Source: RPQK01 sp041946865
Lineage (GTDB): Bacteria; Acidobacteriota; UBA6911; RPQK01
Length of the DNA stretch: 19,460 nt
Direction: 5' to 3'
NCBI GenBank assembly: GCA_041946865.1
Contig: JBHGBF010000081.1
Location: 1 to 19,460 of the forward strand
The translations under genes were made by a program, and so were the position numbers. The notes beneath the pieces are model-generated. The model did not search any database and was not told the origin of the DNA. It saw nothing but the letters and a program-made list of their open reading frames with translations. Below, in pieces: positions 1 to 7,723 of this stretch. Within the stretch, counting starts at the first letter, position 1. Each line of letters opens with the position of its first letter.

Positions 1-262
1 AATCCAAAGGTTAGCGCTCCAGAGCAAGGGCCGGGTCGCTCCGCTGGAAAGCGCTGCGCCCCAGGCTCTGTTCGGTTGATTGGCACAATGGTTGGAGGCC
101 CTGTGCTTATCCACGGATTTGCAGACCCGATTTTCGGTATCAAGCCGCATGGCGCTTGGGACTGCGAAGAGGCGATGGCATCGACTTTACGCCTTGCAAA
201 CCCGTCTGCGCGCGATCACGGTGTCTGCACCCCTCCCTTGTCCACGGATTAGGGGAGGCAAG
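1..262. other. Left-edge region without a supportable gene
   Basis: No recognisable protein or RNA is visible here. On the plus strand one frame is open from base 1 to a TAG at 250-252 (83 codons), so it could be the tail of a gene entering from the left. Its translation resembles no family and has no clear protein-like composition. On the minus strand a frame starting near 150 is open to the left edge, equally unconvincing. The 10-mer TCCACGGATT occurs twice (110-119 and 241-250). CCTCCC at 232-237 can pair with GGGAGG at 253-258, just beyond the stop of the TlpA-like gene on the minus strand. That weak hairpin has no T-run behind it. Confidence 0.4.
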
Positions 263-721
263 CTAACGATTCAAGCGGACAATGACTTTCTTCAGCTGAT
301 TGTAGCTGACCTTGCCTTCGTGGCTGAAAACCCGCTTGCCCGACTTGTCGAAAACAAAGGTGGCAGGAATGGCGCCCATCCACTTGGGGTCAATCGCGTT
401 TGAGAACGCCTCAAAGTCCTTGAAACCGCGAATATAGGCAGGAAAATCCGATTTCTGCTGCTTGATGTATTCGAGGGCCTTGCCGGCGTCCTCGGGCTCA
501 TCCATTGAGACAGCCACGAGAACGACAGACTCCTTATTCTCCCGGTACAGCCGCACCAGATCCGGAAACTCTTCGCGACAGGGGCCGCACCAGGTGGCCC
601 AGAGATTCACGATGACGACCCGTCCCCGGTGCGGCAGCACCACCTTTTGCACAACGTCCTCGCCCACAGTGGGAAGGGCCGAGGAGAGCAGCATTGCGAA
701 CAACAAAACGGAAGCAGTCAT
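263..721 (-). CDS. TlpA-like exported thioredoxin-fold protein
   Basis: This is a 152-residue thiol-disulfide oxidoreductase of the TlpA/ResA type, expected to reduce or exchange disulfides outside the cytoplasm. A hydrophobic N-terminal segment (about residues 1-20) looks like a signal peptide or anchor. The thioredoxin fold follows at once, with the active site WCGPC at 44-48 and the cis-proline in AIPAT at 119. The domain ends at the C-terminus with little extra. The ATG at 721 is preceded by AAAAAGGA with 7 bases between, and this ribosome site overlaps the stop region of the upstream redoxin gene. The gap between the two genes is 13 bases, so they are almost certainly co-transcribed. Family assignment is firm. 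The substrate, whether cytochrome c maturation or something else, cannot be read from the sequence. Confidence 0.88.
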   Translation of the reverse strand: MTASVLLFAMLLSSALPTVGEDVVQKVVLPHRGRVVIVNLWATWCGPCREEFPDLVRLYRENKESVVLVAVSMDEPEDAGKALEYIKQQKSDFPAYIRGFKDFEAFSNAIDPKWMGAIPATFVFDKSGKRVFSHEGKVSYNQLKKVIVRLNR

Positions 722-734
722 GAACCGGTCCTTT

Positions 735-1328
735 TTAGCGCTTGATGGTGCAGCCGAAGGCCTTGGTCTCTGCTACCTGAACAGGGGCGCCCTTGGCCAC
801 GGCGTCCAAGGCCGGACGCAAATCGTCGGCCTTCGTCTGGGCTGGGTTGGTCGTCGGCATTTTGCTGTTCCCGATGGCCCCGTGGTAGCGGACAATCATC
901 TGCTTGTCCAGGAGGAAAACTTCAGGCGTGCGCGTGGCCCCGAACTGCTCGGCAATCCTCCCCTCGTCTTTCAGAACCACGAAATCCAGGCCTTGGCCCT
1001 CGGCATGCCGCCTGACTTCTTCGACCGGCTCCGTCTTGTTCGAATTGATCCCTACAACCGTGATTCCGTGTGCCCGGTATTCCTTGGCCACGTCCGACAT
1101 GACCTTGTTAAAGGCATTGGAGTAAGGGCACTGCGTGGCAACGAAAATCAAAGCCACGCCGGAACGGCCGCTGATCTGATTCAGGGCGACTTCCTTGCCT
1201 GTCCGCACGTCGACGAGAGAAAAATCCGTGACCTTCTCTCCGATAGCGACAGCCGCGGTCGCCTGCACGGGAACGAACAAAACACAAAAGGCCATGACAA
1301 ACAGCCAGGCTGCAATGTTTCGGGTCAT
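735..1328 (-). CDS. Exported AhpC/TSA-type redoxin domain protein
   Basis: A 197-residue thioredoxin-fold protein of the redoxin (AhpC/TSA-like) group. Residues 1-26 form a clear Sec signal peptide ending in an Ala-rich cleavage region. The fold then starts with the usual G-x-x-x-x-D-F segment. The active-site position reads Gln-Cys-Pro-Tyr-Ser (Cys67), so only one cysteine is in the motif. A second mature-region cysteine is six codons before the stop (Cys193, in FGCTIK) and could act as resolving cysteine. The TP at 134-135 is the cis-proline. I chose ATG 1328 over an in-frame ATG at 1370 because the signal peptide begins there and AGGAG lies 10 bases upstream. First gene of a pair with the TlpA-like protein, suggesting a joint extracytoplasmic thiol role. 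Peroxidase activity is possible but not shown. Confidence 0.82.
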   Translation of the reverse strand: MTRNIAAWLFVMAFCVLFVPVQATAAVAIGEKVTDFSLVDVRTGKEVALNQISGRSGVALIFVATQCPYSNAFNKVMSDVAKEYRAHGITVVGINSNKTEPVEEVRRHAEGQGLDFVVLKDEGRIAEQFGATRTPEVFLLDKQMIVRYHGAIGNSKMPTTNPAQTKADDLRPALDAVAKGAPVQVAETKAFGCTIKR

Positions 1329-1381
1329 ATCAGGTGGTCTCCTGTGATGTTTTAGGAGCAAAGACGCCAAGCACAGGCGCC

Positions 1382-1417
1382 AGGATTCGCCTCAAGCGCA
1401 GGCATCCGCCGAATCCT
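1382..1417. repeat. 8-bp inverted repeat between mqnC and the redoxin pair
   Basis: AGGATTCG at 1382-1389 and CGAATCCT at 1410-1417 are perfect inverted copies with a 20-base loop. It lies in the 236-base gap between the mqnC stop (1565) and the redoxin start (1328), both minus strand. It could be the mqnC transcript end or an operator for the redox pair. There is no T-run on the minus strand. The TTTC tail is on the plus side, where no gene precedes it. Confidence 0.4.
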
Positions 1418-1564
1418 TTCTTACAGGCCGCGCGCAGGGGCAGGCTGCGAAGCACAAAGCGCCTGGCAGTCAGGCTGCAAGGCGCGCCGGCACTCCAAAC
1501 CCAGGGTTAATCGCAGGATCCAACCCTCCCAAGGCAACACACGGCAAAAGCCCCGGCCCCACCG

Positions 1565-2644
1565 TCAGGCGAGCTTGCGAAACGTGCGATAAAGCGTATC
1601 CCGCTGGGCGGGAATGAACCCGGCGTGCCGGATGAGCTGCAGGAGGTCTTCCCGCGTGGCACTGTAATGAGCTCCCGCTGTGCTGATGACGTTCTCTTCG
1701 ATCATGATGCTGCCCACGTCATTGGCCCCGAAATGCAGCGCAACCTGGGCAACCTGCAGTCCTTGAGTCAGCCACGACACCTGAATGTTCTTGAAATTGT
1801 CCAGGTAGATCCGGCTGACGGCTAGCAGCATCAGGTATTCTACCGGCGCAACTTCCTTTTTGATGAAGGCCTGCATGCGCGTGTCCTCGAGCTGCACGTT
1901 CCAGGGGATGAAGGCGACAAACCCACCTGTCTCGTCCTGCAGCCGGCGCAGCCTGTCCAGGTGCTCGACACGCTCCTCGAGCGTTTCGCCCCCTCCGATC
2001 ATCATAGTTGCAGTCGTCAGCATCCCCTGATGGTGTGCCGTTCGCATGACTTCCAGCCACTGGCCGGCACTGCACTTCCCGGGGCTGTTGGCTTTCCGTA
2101 CCCGATCCACCAGGATTTCAGCCCCTCCGCCGGGGATCGAGTCCAGTCCTGCCGCACGCAGGCGGCGGATGGTCTCGGCAAGCGAGAGCTTGCTCAGCCT
2201 GGCCAGAACGACGATTTCAGGTGGCGAAAAGCAGTGCAGATCAATGCTGTAGCGGCGCCGGATCGCCCTCAGCATGTCCTCATAAAAGTCGATCTTGAGC
2301 GCGGGATTCATCCCTCCCTGCATGAGGATCCCGGTTGCCCCCAGCTCGATCGCTTCGTCGATTTTCCCGAAAATCTCGTCCAATGCCAGCACATAACCGT
2401 CGGCTGCTTTCGGACGGCGGTAAAAGTTGCAGAAGTTGCAGCGGGCGACGCAGACATTCGTGTAGTTGATGTTGCGATCGATCAGGAAGGAGACCACCGA
2501 ATCAGAATGCTTGAGCCGGCGGACGTGGTCGGCCGCCTGACCGACCTTCTGGAGCTCTCTGGACTGGAGCAGGACGAGCGCTTCCTCGGGAGTAATTCGA
2601 GCTCCTTTCAGGACCTTGCGGACCACGCCGCTCACCGAAGCCAT
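1565..2644 (-). CDS. mqnC: Cyclic dehypoxanthinyl futalosine synthase
   Basis: A 359-residue radical SAM enzyme of the futalosine route to menaquinone. It cyclises dehypoxanthine futalosine to the cyclic product using a 4Fe-4S cluster and S-adenosylmethionine in the cytoplasm. The cluster motif is C-x3-C-x2-C at Cys65, Cys69 and Cys72, in the MqnC-typical context YTNVC...CNFCNFYR. Other family landmarks are LMQGG near 109-113, HCFSPPE in the middle and IPGGGAE (SAM-binding side). The C-terminal half matches MqnC rather than its relative MqnE, which shares the fold. Length is normal. ATG 2644 has no clear Shine-Dalgarno sequence. It lies 30 bases downstream of ogt and may be translated from that transcript. 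No other mqn gene is in the window. Its presence implies a menaquinone-using organism without the classical Men pathway at this step. Confidence 0.93.
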   Translation of the reverse strand: MASVSGVVRKVLKGARITPEEALVLLQSRELQKVGQAADHVRRLKHSDSVVSFLIDRNINYTNVCVARCNFCNFYRRPKAADGYVLALDEIFGKIDEAIELGATGILMQGGMNPALKIDFYEDMLRAIRRRYSIDLHCFSPPEIVVLARLSKLSLAETIRRLRAAGLDSIPGGGAEILVDRVRKANSPGKCSAGQWLEVMRTAHHQGMLTTATMMIGGGETLEERVEHLDRLRRLQDETGGFVAFIPWNVQLEDTRMQAFIKKEVAPVEYLMLLAVSRIYLDNFKNIQVSWLTQGLQVAQVALHFGANDVGSIMIEENVISTAGAHYSATREDLLQLIRHAGFIPAQRDTLYRTFRKLA

Positions 2645-2674
2645 ATCGGGTTATTTTAAGGCAAAGGCCGTTCT

Positions 2675-3262
2675 TCACTGAAACAGGAACGAAATCCTGG
2701 CCTGCTCGAGCTCGAGCAGCTGTTCTTTTACCGACAGCCCGCCCCCGAAACCGACCAGGCATTGGTCGTGGCCGATGACTCGATGGCACGGTACGATGAT
2801 CGGCACGGGATTACTGTTGAGCGCGTGGCCTACCGCCCGGGCCGCACCCGGTTTTCCCACGCGCCGAGCCAGCTCGCCGTAACTGGTGGTCACTCCAAAC
2901 GGCACTTTCGTAAGCTCGGTCCAGACCCGCAGCTGGAATTCAGTTCCCCGCAGGTCGACCGGGACCTCAAACGACTGTCTGTCCCGGCGGAAATACTCTT
3001 CGATTTCCAGGACCGCCTGGTCAACCAGCGGATGCGGCTGCTCCACGGGCAGAGTGAGAAAGTAACGGTTGAACCAGAGGTACCAATGTTCAGGCGGCTT
3101 GCCGGGAAAGCAAACCCGACAAACGCCTGCCGGCGTCGCGGCCACCAGGATCCGCCCGACTGGCGTGTCGACGTATTGGCTGTATAGCTCTGTCACGAAG
3201 TCATGATACCGCAACTGCGCGATCACCCGCGAAACCTGCTTTGTGGTAAAAGGTAACGGCAT
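2675..3262 (-). CDS. ogt: Methylated-DNA--protein-cysteine methyltransferase
   Basis: A suicide DNA-repair protein that moves alkyl groups from O6-alkylguanine to its own cysteine. The acceptor motif PCHRVIG has Cys159. Before it is the RAVGHALNSNP helix-turn-helix/Asn-hinge region, and after it a GFGGG loop followed by the family's final LLELE helix, here 'KEQLLELEQ'. The N-terminal domain (about residues 28-100) is the short Ogt/MGMT type, with no AraC-like Ada domain. ATG 3262 gives 195 residues. An AAGGAG lies upstream but 13 bases away, which is long. A GTG at 3226 has an AGG 8 bases upstream and would shorten the protein by 12 residues, so the start is not settled. The family is certain. 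With the ATG start, the gene overlaps the divergent M64 peptidase by two bases. Confidence 0.92.
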   Translation of the reverse strand: MPLPFTTKQVSRVIAQLRYHDFVTELYSQYVDTPVGRILVAATPAGVCRVCFPGKPPEHWYLWFNRYFLTLPVEQPHPLVDQAVLEIEEYFRRDRQSFEVPVDLRGTEFQLRVWTELTKVPFGVTTSYGELARRVGKPGAARAVGHALNSNPVPIIVPCHRVIGHDQCLVGFGGGLSVKEQLLELEQARISFLFQ

Positions 3263-4688
3263 GAGACGTCTGACACTCCTTCTACCGCTGGCTGTTCTGG
3301 CCCTCGTCCCGGCTAACTCGACGACACAGCAGTTCGCCGACTACTTCACCGATCAAACGATGCGCCTGGACTATTTCCATTCCGGGACAGCAACCGAGGA
3401 ACATTTTTCGCCTGATCGCGTTGTTCGGGACGGGGCCTGGCCAGGGAGCCGGACAAAGCTTCTCGACCAGACGAACCTCGGGAAGTATTTCTTCGAGGTG
3501 ATCGACCGGAGTAGCAACCTTCCCATTTACTCTCGCGGTTTTGCCTCGATTTACGGCGAATGGGAGACCACGCCTGAGGCGCGGCAGATCTGGCGGACAT
3601 TCCATGAATCACTTCGGTTTCCGTGGCCGAAAGCACCCGTACAGGTCACGATCAAGGAGCGAAACCGCGAGAACGCTTTCGTCGAGATCTGGACGACCAC
3701 CGTAGATCCCGACTCCCGCTTTGTGGTGCGGGCAGACGTCGAGCCCAAAGGGACAGTGTGGACTGTCTTCGAAAACGGGCCGGCCAGCGACAAGGTCGAC
3801 TTTCTGATCCTGGGCGACGGCTACACCGGCAACCAGATGGACAAGTTCCGATCTGACGTCAAGAGACTCGTCGCCAACCTGTTCAACCATGAACCGTTCA
3901 AGAGCCGAAAAGCGGATTTCAACGTTCGGGCGATGGACGTGGTGTCAGCCGAAAGCGGGGTCAGCCGGCCTCACGCCGGCATCTTCCGCCGCTCTCCGCT
4001 GTCGACTCACTACAGCAGTTTCGACTCCGAACGCTACGTGCTCACGTACGATAACCGTACCGTGCGGGACGTCGCTTCCGCCGCGCCCTACGAGATCATC
4101 ACCATCGTCGTCAACGAGAGGACCTACGGCGGGGGCGGAATCTTCAACCTATATGCCACCTGCGCCGCCGACACGGCATTTGCCGACTATATTTTCGTCC
4201 ACGAGCTCGGCCACCATTTCGCGGGCCTGGCCGATGAGTACTACACATCGGATGTCGCGTACGAGACGGGCGGCGCCGAACACCCCGAGCCCTGGGAACC
4301 GAATGTCACGGCGCTCCATAATCCGGCCGAGCTGAAATGGAAAGACCTTGTCTTACCGGGCACGCCCCTCCCGACTCCCTGGGCCAAAGCCGAGTTCGAG
4401 AAGGCCTCCGGGGCCTATCAGAAGGAACGGCATCGACTCCGGGCCACTGGCGCAAGCGAGGAGGAGATGGAGAAGCTCTTCCGTGAAGAACAGAAGCGCG
4501 AGACCGAGCTTCTGCACAGCGGCGAATTCGCGAACCGGGTCGGGGCCTTCGAAGGCGCGTCTTACGAAGCCAAAGGGCTGTACCGGCCGCAGACCGACTG
4601 CATCATGTTCTCAAGGAACGAGGTCGGTTTCTGCCCGGTCTGCAGGAGGGCCATCGAGCGCGTTATCGACCTTTACGCCCGGCCGTAA
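3261..4688 (+). CDS. M64 family metallopeptidase, exported
   Basis: The only plus-strand gene. From ATG 3261 it encodes 475 residues. An in-frame GTG at 3243 also exists, but AAAGGT lies just upstream of 3261 and the signal peptide starts there (MRRLTLLLPLAVLALV, then polar). An N-terminal M64_N-like beta domain covers roughly 25-145. The catalytic domain begins near 165 with FLILGDGYTG. The zinc site is HELGH at 314-318, followed by FAGLADEYY, the M64 signature; Glu315 is the catalytic base. A charged helical stretch (about 375-425) precedes a C-terminal segment with Cys-Pro-Val-Cys. The family is named for a Clostridium IgA peptidase, but most members have unknown substrates and nothing here indicates IgA. 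Expected to be secreted or periplasmic. Promoter signals must lie within the divergent ogt coding region. Confidence 0.9.
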   Translation: MRRLTLLLPLAVLALVPANSTTQQFADYFTDQTMRLDYFHSGTATEEHFSPDRVVRDGAWPGSRTKLLDQTNLGKYFFEVIDRSSNLPIYSRGFASIYGEWETTPEARQIWRTFHESLRFPWPKAPVQVTIKERNRENAFVEIWTTTVDPDSRFVVRADVEPKGTVWTVFENGPASDKVDFLILGDGYTGNQMDKFRSDVKRLVANLFNHEPFKSRKADFNVRAMDVVSAESGVSRPHAGIFRRSPLSTHYSSFDSERYVLTYDNRTVRDVASAAPYEIITIVVNERTYGGGGIFNLYATCAADTAFADYIFVHELGHHFAGLADEYYTSDVAYETGGAEHPEPWEPNVTALHNPAELKWKDLVLPGTPLPTPWAKAEFEKASGAYQKERHRLRATGASEEEMEKLFREEQKRETELLHSGEFANRVGAFEGASYEAKGLYRPQTDCIMFSRNEVGFCPVCRRAIERVIDLYARP

Positions 4689-4705
4689 CGGCCGCAACTA
4701 CGAAC

Positions 4706-4735
4706 GGATCGGGGGGACGATCCTCCAGCCTTTTT
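4706..4735 (+). terminator. Weak candidate terminator after the M64 gene
   Basis: GGATCG (4706-4711) and CGATCC (4718-4723) form a 6-bp stem with a GGGGGA loop. A run of five T (4731-4735) follows after seven bases, a spacing longer than in standard intrinsic terminators. Just before it, two copies of the self-complementary CGGCCG (4680-4685 and 4689-4694) flank the TAA stop and could form another small hairpin. Confidence 0.35.
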
Positions 4736-4758
4736 CAACACCCCCTCCGGCGTGCTGT

Positions 4759-4776
4759 GCGCGCCGCCAGGCGCGC
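4759..4776 (-). terminator. GC-rich hairpin directly after the pepD stop
   Basis: GCGCGCC (4759-4765) and GGCGCGC (4770-4776) are perfect 7-bp inverted arms with a 4-base loop, beginning one base past the pepD stop (4778-4780). No U-run follows on the minus strand, so it may stabilise the mRNA end or pause polymerase rather than act as a textbook intrinsic terminator. Confidence 0.35.
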
Positions 4777-4777
4777 C

Positions 4778-6235
4778 TCAGCTAAGTCTCCGCAGGATTT
4801 CGAGCAGAAACTTCCAGAACTTCTCCACGGAAGCGATGTAGATCTTCTCATCGGGCGAGTGAACGCCTTCAAGGGTCGGTCCGAACGAGATCATGTCCAT
4901 GCCGGGGTACCTTTCGCCGATGATTCCACACTCAAGTCCGGCGTGAACGGCCTTCACCTCGCACTCCTTGCCGAACAGCTCCCGGTAGATTTGGGTGGCC
5001 AGCTTGAGCGCGGGGGAATTGAGGTTCGGCTTCCAGCCTGGGTAGCCGCTCCCCTGCTCCACCCCTGCACCGCTGAGCAGGAAGACCGATGCCACCATCT
5101 CGCTGATCTCCTGCTTCTCAGAAGCGACCGAGCTTCGCTGGCTGGTCGCCAGGGCGATTTTTCCGTCGGGGGTCGTGCTGATCACAGCCACGTTGGTGGA
5201 GGTCTCGACCAGCCCCGGGACATCGGCGCTCATCTTGATCACTCCGTGCGGCAGCGCGGCAATGCCCCGCAGTATTTTCTCCTGCTGCTCTTTCGGCACG
5301 ACCCGGCGGCCGCCTTCTGCCGACTGGCCGGCGCTGATCCGCAGATCGGGATCCACAACCAGGTACTCGGCCCGAATCGTGTCGTTCATTTCGTTGACGA
5401 TCCGGCGCGCCTCAGCTTCCTTCCCGGCCGGCACCCACACGGTTGCCGACGCCTCCCGGGGAATCGCGTTGCGCTTGTTTCCGCCGGCGATGGTGGAGAC
5501 CCGTGTACCCAAGTCGTGGAGCCGCAGCAGGACGCGGTTCAGGATCTTGATGGCATTGCCACGTCCGGCGTTGATCTCGAGCCCCGAATGCCCGCCTTTC
5601 AGCCCTTTGACCGTGAGGGTCAAGGGAACAAAGCTCCTCGGGACATCCTCAAACACCACGCTCCACGTGCCGATGGTATCCCCGCCCCCGGCGCATCCGA
5701 CATAAATCGCCCAGTCTTCTTCCGAATCCAAGTTGAGGAGTGTCTTCCCGGTCAGGAATCCGGGCTGAAGATTGGCCGCGCCGGTGAGGCCCGTCTCTTC
5801 ATCAATCGTGAACAGGAGCTCGAGCGGGCCATGCTCCAGGCTGCGGTCTTCCATGATGGCCAGGTTGGTCGCCACCGCAATTCCATTGTCTGCGCCCAGG
5901 GTGGTCCCGTTCGCCATGAGCACCTCGCCCTTGCGCACCAACTCGATCGGGTCTTTGGTGAAATCATGGACAGTTCCCGCGTTCTTCTCACACACCATGT
6001 CCAAATGCCCCTGAAGAACGACCGTCTTGGCGCCCTCCCGGCCGGCCGAAGCCGGTTTTCGGACCAGTACGTTCCCGGCGGCGTCCTGTCTGGCCTCCAA
6101 GCCGAGCTTCCGAGCAGTCTGCATCACATGGGCTGCCACCTGCCCCTCGCTTTTGGAGCAGCGGGGAATGCGGGCGATCTCGCCGAAGTATTTCCAAACC
6201 AGCGCTGGCTGCAAACCTTTCAATGCGTCCGACAT
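4778..6235 (-). CDS. pepD: Aminoacyl-histidine dipeptidase (M20C, PepD-type)
   Basis: A 485-residue cytoplasmic dizinc peptidase that hydrolyses dipeptides such as Xaa-His. The length is typical for PepD. Metal and catalytic residues are in place: His77 and Asp79 in QGHLDMV, Asp116 in LGADNG, the Glu146-Glu147 pair in TIDEETG, Asp170 in NLDSEED and the late His459 in GVHSPDE. The lid/dimerisation insert sits between about 200 and 390. ATG 6235 has an excellent AGGAG (6243-6247) seven bases upstream, and a promoter candidate lies immediately behind it. It is downstream of the histidine kinase gene in the same direction, but the 150-base gap and own promoter suggest separate transcription. It converges on the M64 peptidase gene. 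Family confidence is high; exact dipeptide preference is not visible. Confidence 0.94.
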   Translation of the reverse strand: MSDALKGLQPALVWKYFGEIARIPRCSKSEGQVAAHVMQTARKLGLEARQDAAGNVLVRKPASAGREGAKTVVLQGHLDMVCEKNAGTVHDFTKDPIELVRKGEVLMANGTTLGADNGIAVATNLAIMEDRSLEHGPLELLFTIDEETGLTGAANLQPGFLTGKTLLNLDSEEDWAIYVGCAGGGDTIGTWSVVFEDVPRSFVPLTLTVKGLKGGHSGLEINAGRGNAIKILNRVLLRLHDLGTRVSTIAGGNKRNAIPREASATVWVPAGKEAEARRIVNEMNDTIRAEYLVVDPDLRISAGQSAEGGRRVVPKEQQEKILRGIAALPHGVIKMSADVPGLVETSTNVAVISTTPDGKIALATSQRSSVASEKQEISEMVASVFLLSGAGVEQGSGYPGWKPNLNSPALKLATQIYRELFGKECEVKAVHAGLECGIIGERYPGMDMISFGPTLEGVHSPDEKIYIASVEKFWKFLLEILRRLS

Positions 6236-6242
6236 GGGTTAT

Positions 6243-6296
6243 CTCCTCATAATTAAATGTTTACCAGATTGTATTCTGGTTTGGCCGGAAGTTGAA
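6243..6296 (-). promoter_or_regulatory. pepD promoter with palindromic operator candidate
   Basis: Read on the minus strand, TACAAT (6273-6268) is one base from the -10 consensus. It lies 17 bases after TTCAAC (6296-6291), a poor -35. The predicted start is near 6261, giving a leader of about 26 bases with AGGAG at 6243-6247. An 18-bp interrupted palindrome, ACCAGA-N6-TCTGGT (6263-6280), covers the -10 box completely, the classic position for a repressor site. Confidence 0.45.
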
Positions 6297-6385
6297 GCTG
6301 CCTCGCGCTTCTATTGCGGTGTCAGAGACGCTCGCCGGCGAAGACGGCCTTGAAGTGGCAGGAGGGGCTTTAATGGCGGCAGGAA

Positions 6386-7723
6386 CTACAGCGGCAGCCT
6401 CAGCAGCGCCTCACAGCCGGGGCCCGGTTTACGGTTTTCCAGAGTCAAGCTGCCGCCGTGACTCTCGGCAATCTGCCGGCTGAGGACAAGCCCGATGCCG
6501 GATCCGCCGGGCTTGGTCGTAAAGAAGGGCACAAACAGATCGGTCTTTCCGGCCAGGCCCGGCCCTTCATCTCGCACCCACACTTCCAAGGCGTTGTCGG
6601 CTATCCGCCAGCCCACGTCTACCCCACCGTTGGTTTGGAGGGCCGCATCGACTCCATTTCTGACGATGTTGATCAGAAGCTGATCCAGCTGATCACCGTC
6701 TCCCAGAACCGTCATCTTAGGCCCCGGGTGCAGCCTGACAGCAAGTCGTGTTTCAAGGCCTGCGATCCGTTTTACCCAAGGCTCGACTTCCATGCGCCGT
6801 TTCTTAGGCGGAGGCAATTTCGCGAGGCGGGCATAAGCCTCCATGAAACGCAGGAGCGCTTCTACGCGATTGGCAATCACATTCAGACCGTGGTTCGCGT
6901 CGGCGCGCCAGTCGTCGGGAAGCGGATCGCCGGATACCAGGCTGGTCAGGCTGCAGGCAATCGACTTGATCGGCGTCAGCGAGTTGTTCAGTTCGTGCCC
7001 GATGACCCTTACCAGGCGCTTCCACACCTGCAGCTCTTCGCGGCGCAGCGCCTGGGTGAGGTCAGCCAGGACGAGCAGGCGCCGAGGCAGGCCCTGCTCC
7101 CAGAAGGTAGACACCCGAATACCCCAGCGGCCGGAACCTCCCGGAAAGGTCAAGTCAGCAGTCTTGGAGCTTTCGCCCTCCAGGCACTCGGCCAGGCCCA
7201 GCTCGGCCGCGGTTCGTCCGATAATCAGCTCACCGGACGGCGCCAGGAGACGCTCGCCGGCTCGATTGGCGAGCTTCAATCGCTGCTCCCCGTCAAAAGC
7301 GAGGACCGCCACGTCAATCTCGGTCATCACTGCTCGCAGGAGCGCGCCCGCCTCCAAGGCGCTCAGCCGCTGACCGCGCAGGGTCATGCCGAGAAGATTG
7401 ACCTCGTGAAAGACCTCCCCGAGAGCATCGTCAACGCGACCCCGCCGGCCGCGAATGGAATAGTCTCCTTCGCGCAAGGCGGCCAGCAGGTTCGACAGTG
7501 TCTGCAACGGATAGACGACGCGGTTGAAAACGGCAGCGGCAAGGCCCAGCCAGCAGCCGGCCAGAACGAGCGTCAGGGTCCACTGCACGCGGGCGCTGTA
7601 ATCACCGAACCAGAGGATGATAAGAGCTACGGTCAGGGCAGGAAAGCCGCCTGCGAGAGTCAGCACAAAGAGGCGCTGCTCATAGCCCAGCCTGAAAAGA
7701 TTCCTGATCCGATTTCCCGTCAT
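6386..7723 (-). CDS. NtrY-like membrane sensor histidine kinase
   Basis: A 445-residue sensor kinase that should phosphorylate the response regulator encoded just upstream. Two membrane helices (about 17-38 and 47-69) are separated by only a short loop, so there is almost no extracytoplasmic sensor and the signal may be sensed in the membrane or cytosol. A HAMP-like segment (about 69-122) and a PAS-like domain (about 125-225) follow. The phosphoacceptor is His243 in VIGHELNNSL, a form seen in NtrY-type kinases. ATPase motifs are the N-box with Asn356 (RNGV, with Gly where Ala is usual), DEGPGL at 385-390, the PFFTTK F-box and GSGIGL near 408. The start overlaps the regulator stop as ATGA (7720-7723), so the two are translationally coupled. 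The final residues match a complete kinase core. Confidence 0.9.
   Translation of the reverse strand: MTGNRIRNLFRLGYEQRLFVLTLAGGFPALTVALIILWFGDYSARVQWTLTLVLAGCWLGLAAAVFNRVVYPLQTLSNLLAALREGDYSIRGRRGRVDDALGEVFHEVNLLGMTLRGQRLSALEAGALLRAVMTEIDVAVLAFDGEQRLKLANRAGERLLAPSGELIIGRTAAELGLAECLEGESSKTADLTFPGGSGRWGIRVSTFWEQGLPRRLLVLADLTQALRREELQVWKRLVRVIGHELNNSLTPIKSIACSLTSLVSGDPLPDDWRADANHGLNVIANRVEALLRFMEAYARLAKLPPPKKRRMEVEPWVKRIAGLETRLAVRLHPGPKMTVLGDGDQLDQLLINIVRNGVDAALQTNGGVDVGWRIADNALEVWVRDEGPGLAGKTDLFVPFFTTKPGGSGIGLVLSRQIAESHGGSLTLENRKPGPGCEALLRLPL

Noticed and set aside
110..250. Direct repeat TCCACGGATT at 110-119 and 241-250 as a possible attachment or insertion footprint
   Set aside because: Ten bases only, no integrase or transposase nearby, and the interval holds no recognisable cargo.
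80..403. A 107-codon plus-strand frame at the left edge
   Set aside because: More than a third of it overlaps the TlpA-like gene antisense, and the remainder has no protein-like features or ribosome site.
1438..1485. CAGGCTGC repeated twice upstream of the redoxin pair
   Set aside because: Too short and imperfect in context to call a regulatory repeat.
3243..3260. GTG 3243 as start of the M64 peptidase
   Set aside because: ATG 3261 has AAAGGT at proper distance and the signal peptide begins there; the GTG start would bury that ribosome site in the coding region.
4757..6256. A 499-codon plus-strand frame opposite pepD
   Set aside because: Antisense shadow of pepD, whose metal ligands are all in place; the plus-strand translation has no recognisable motifs.
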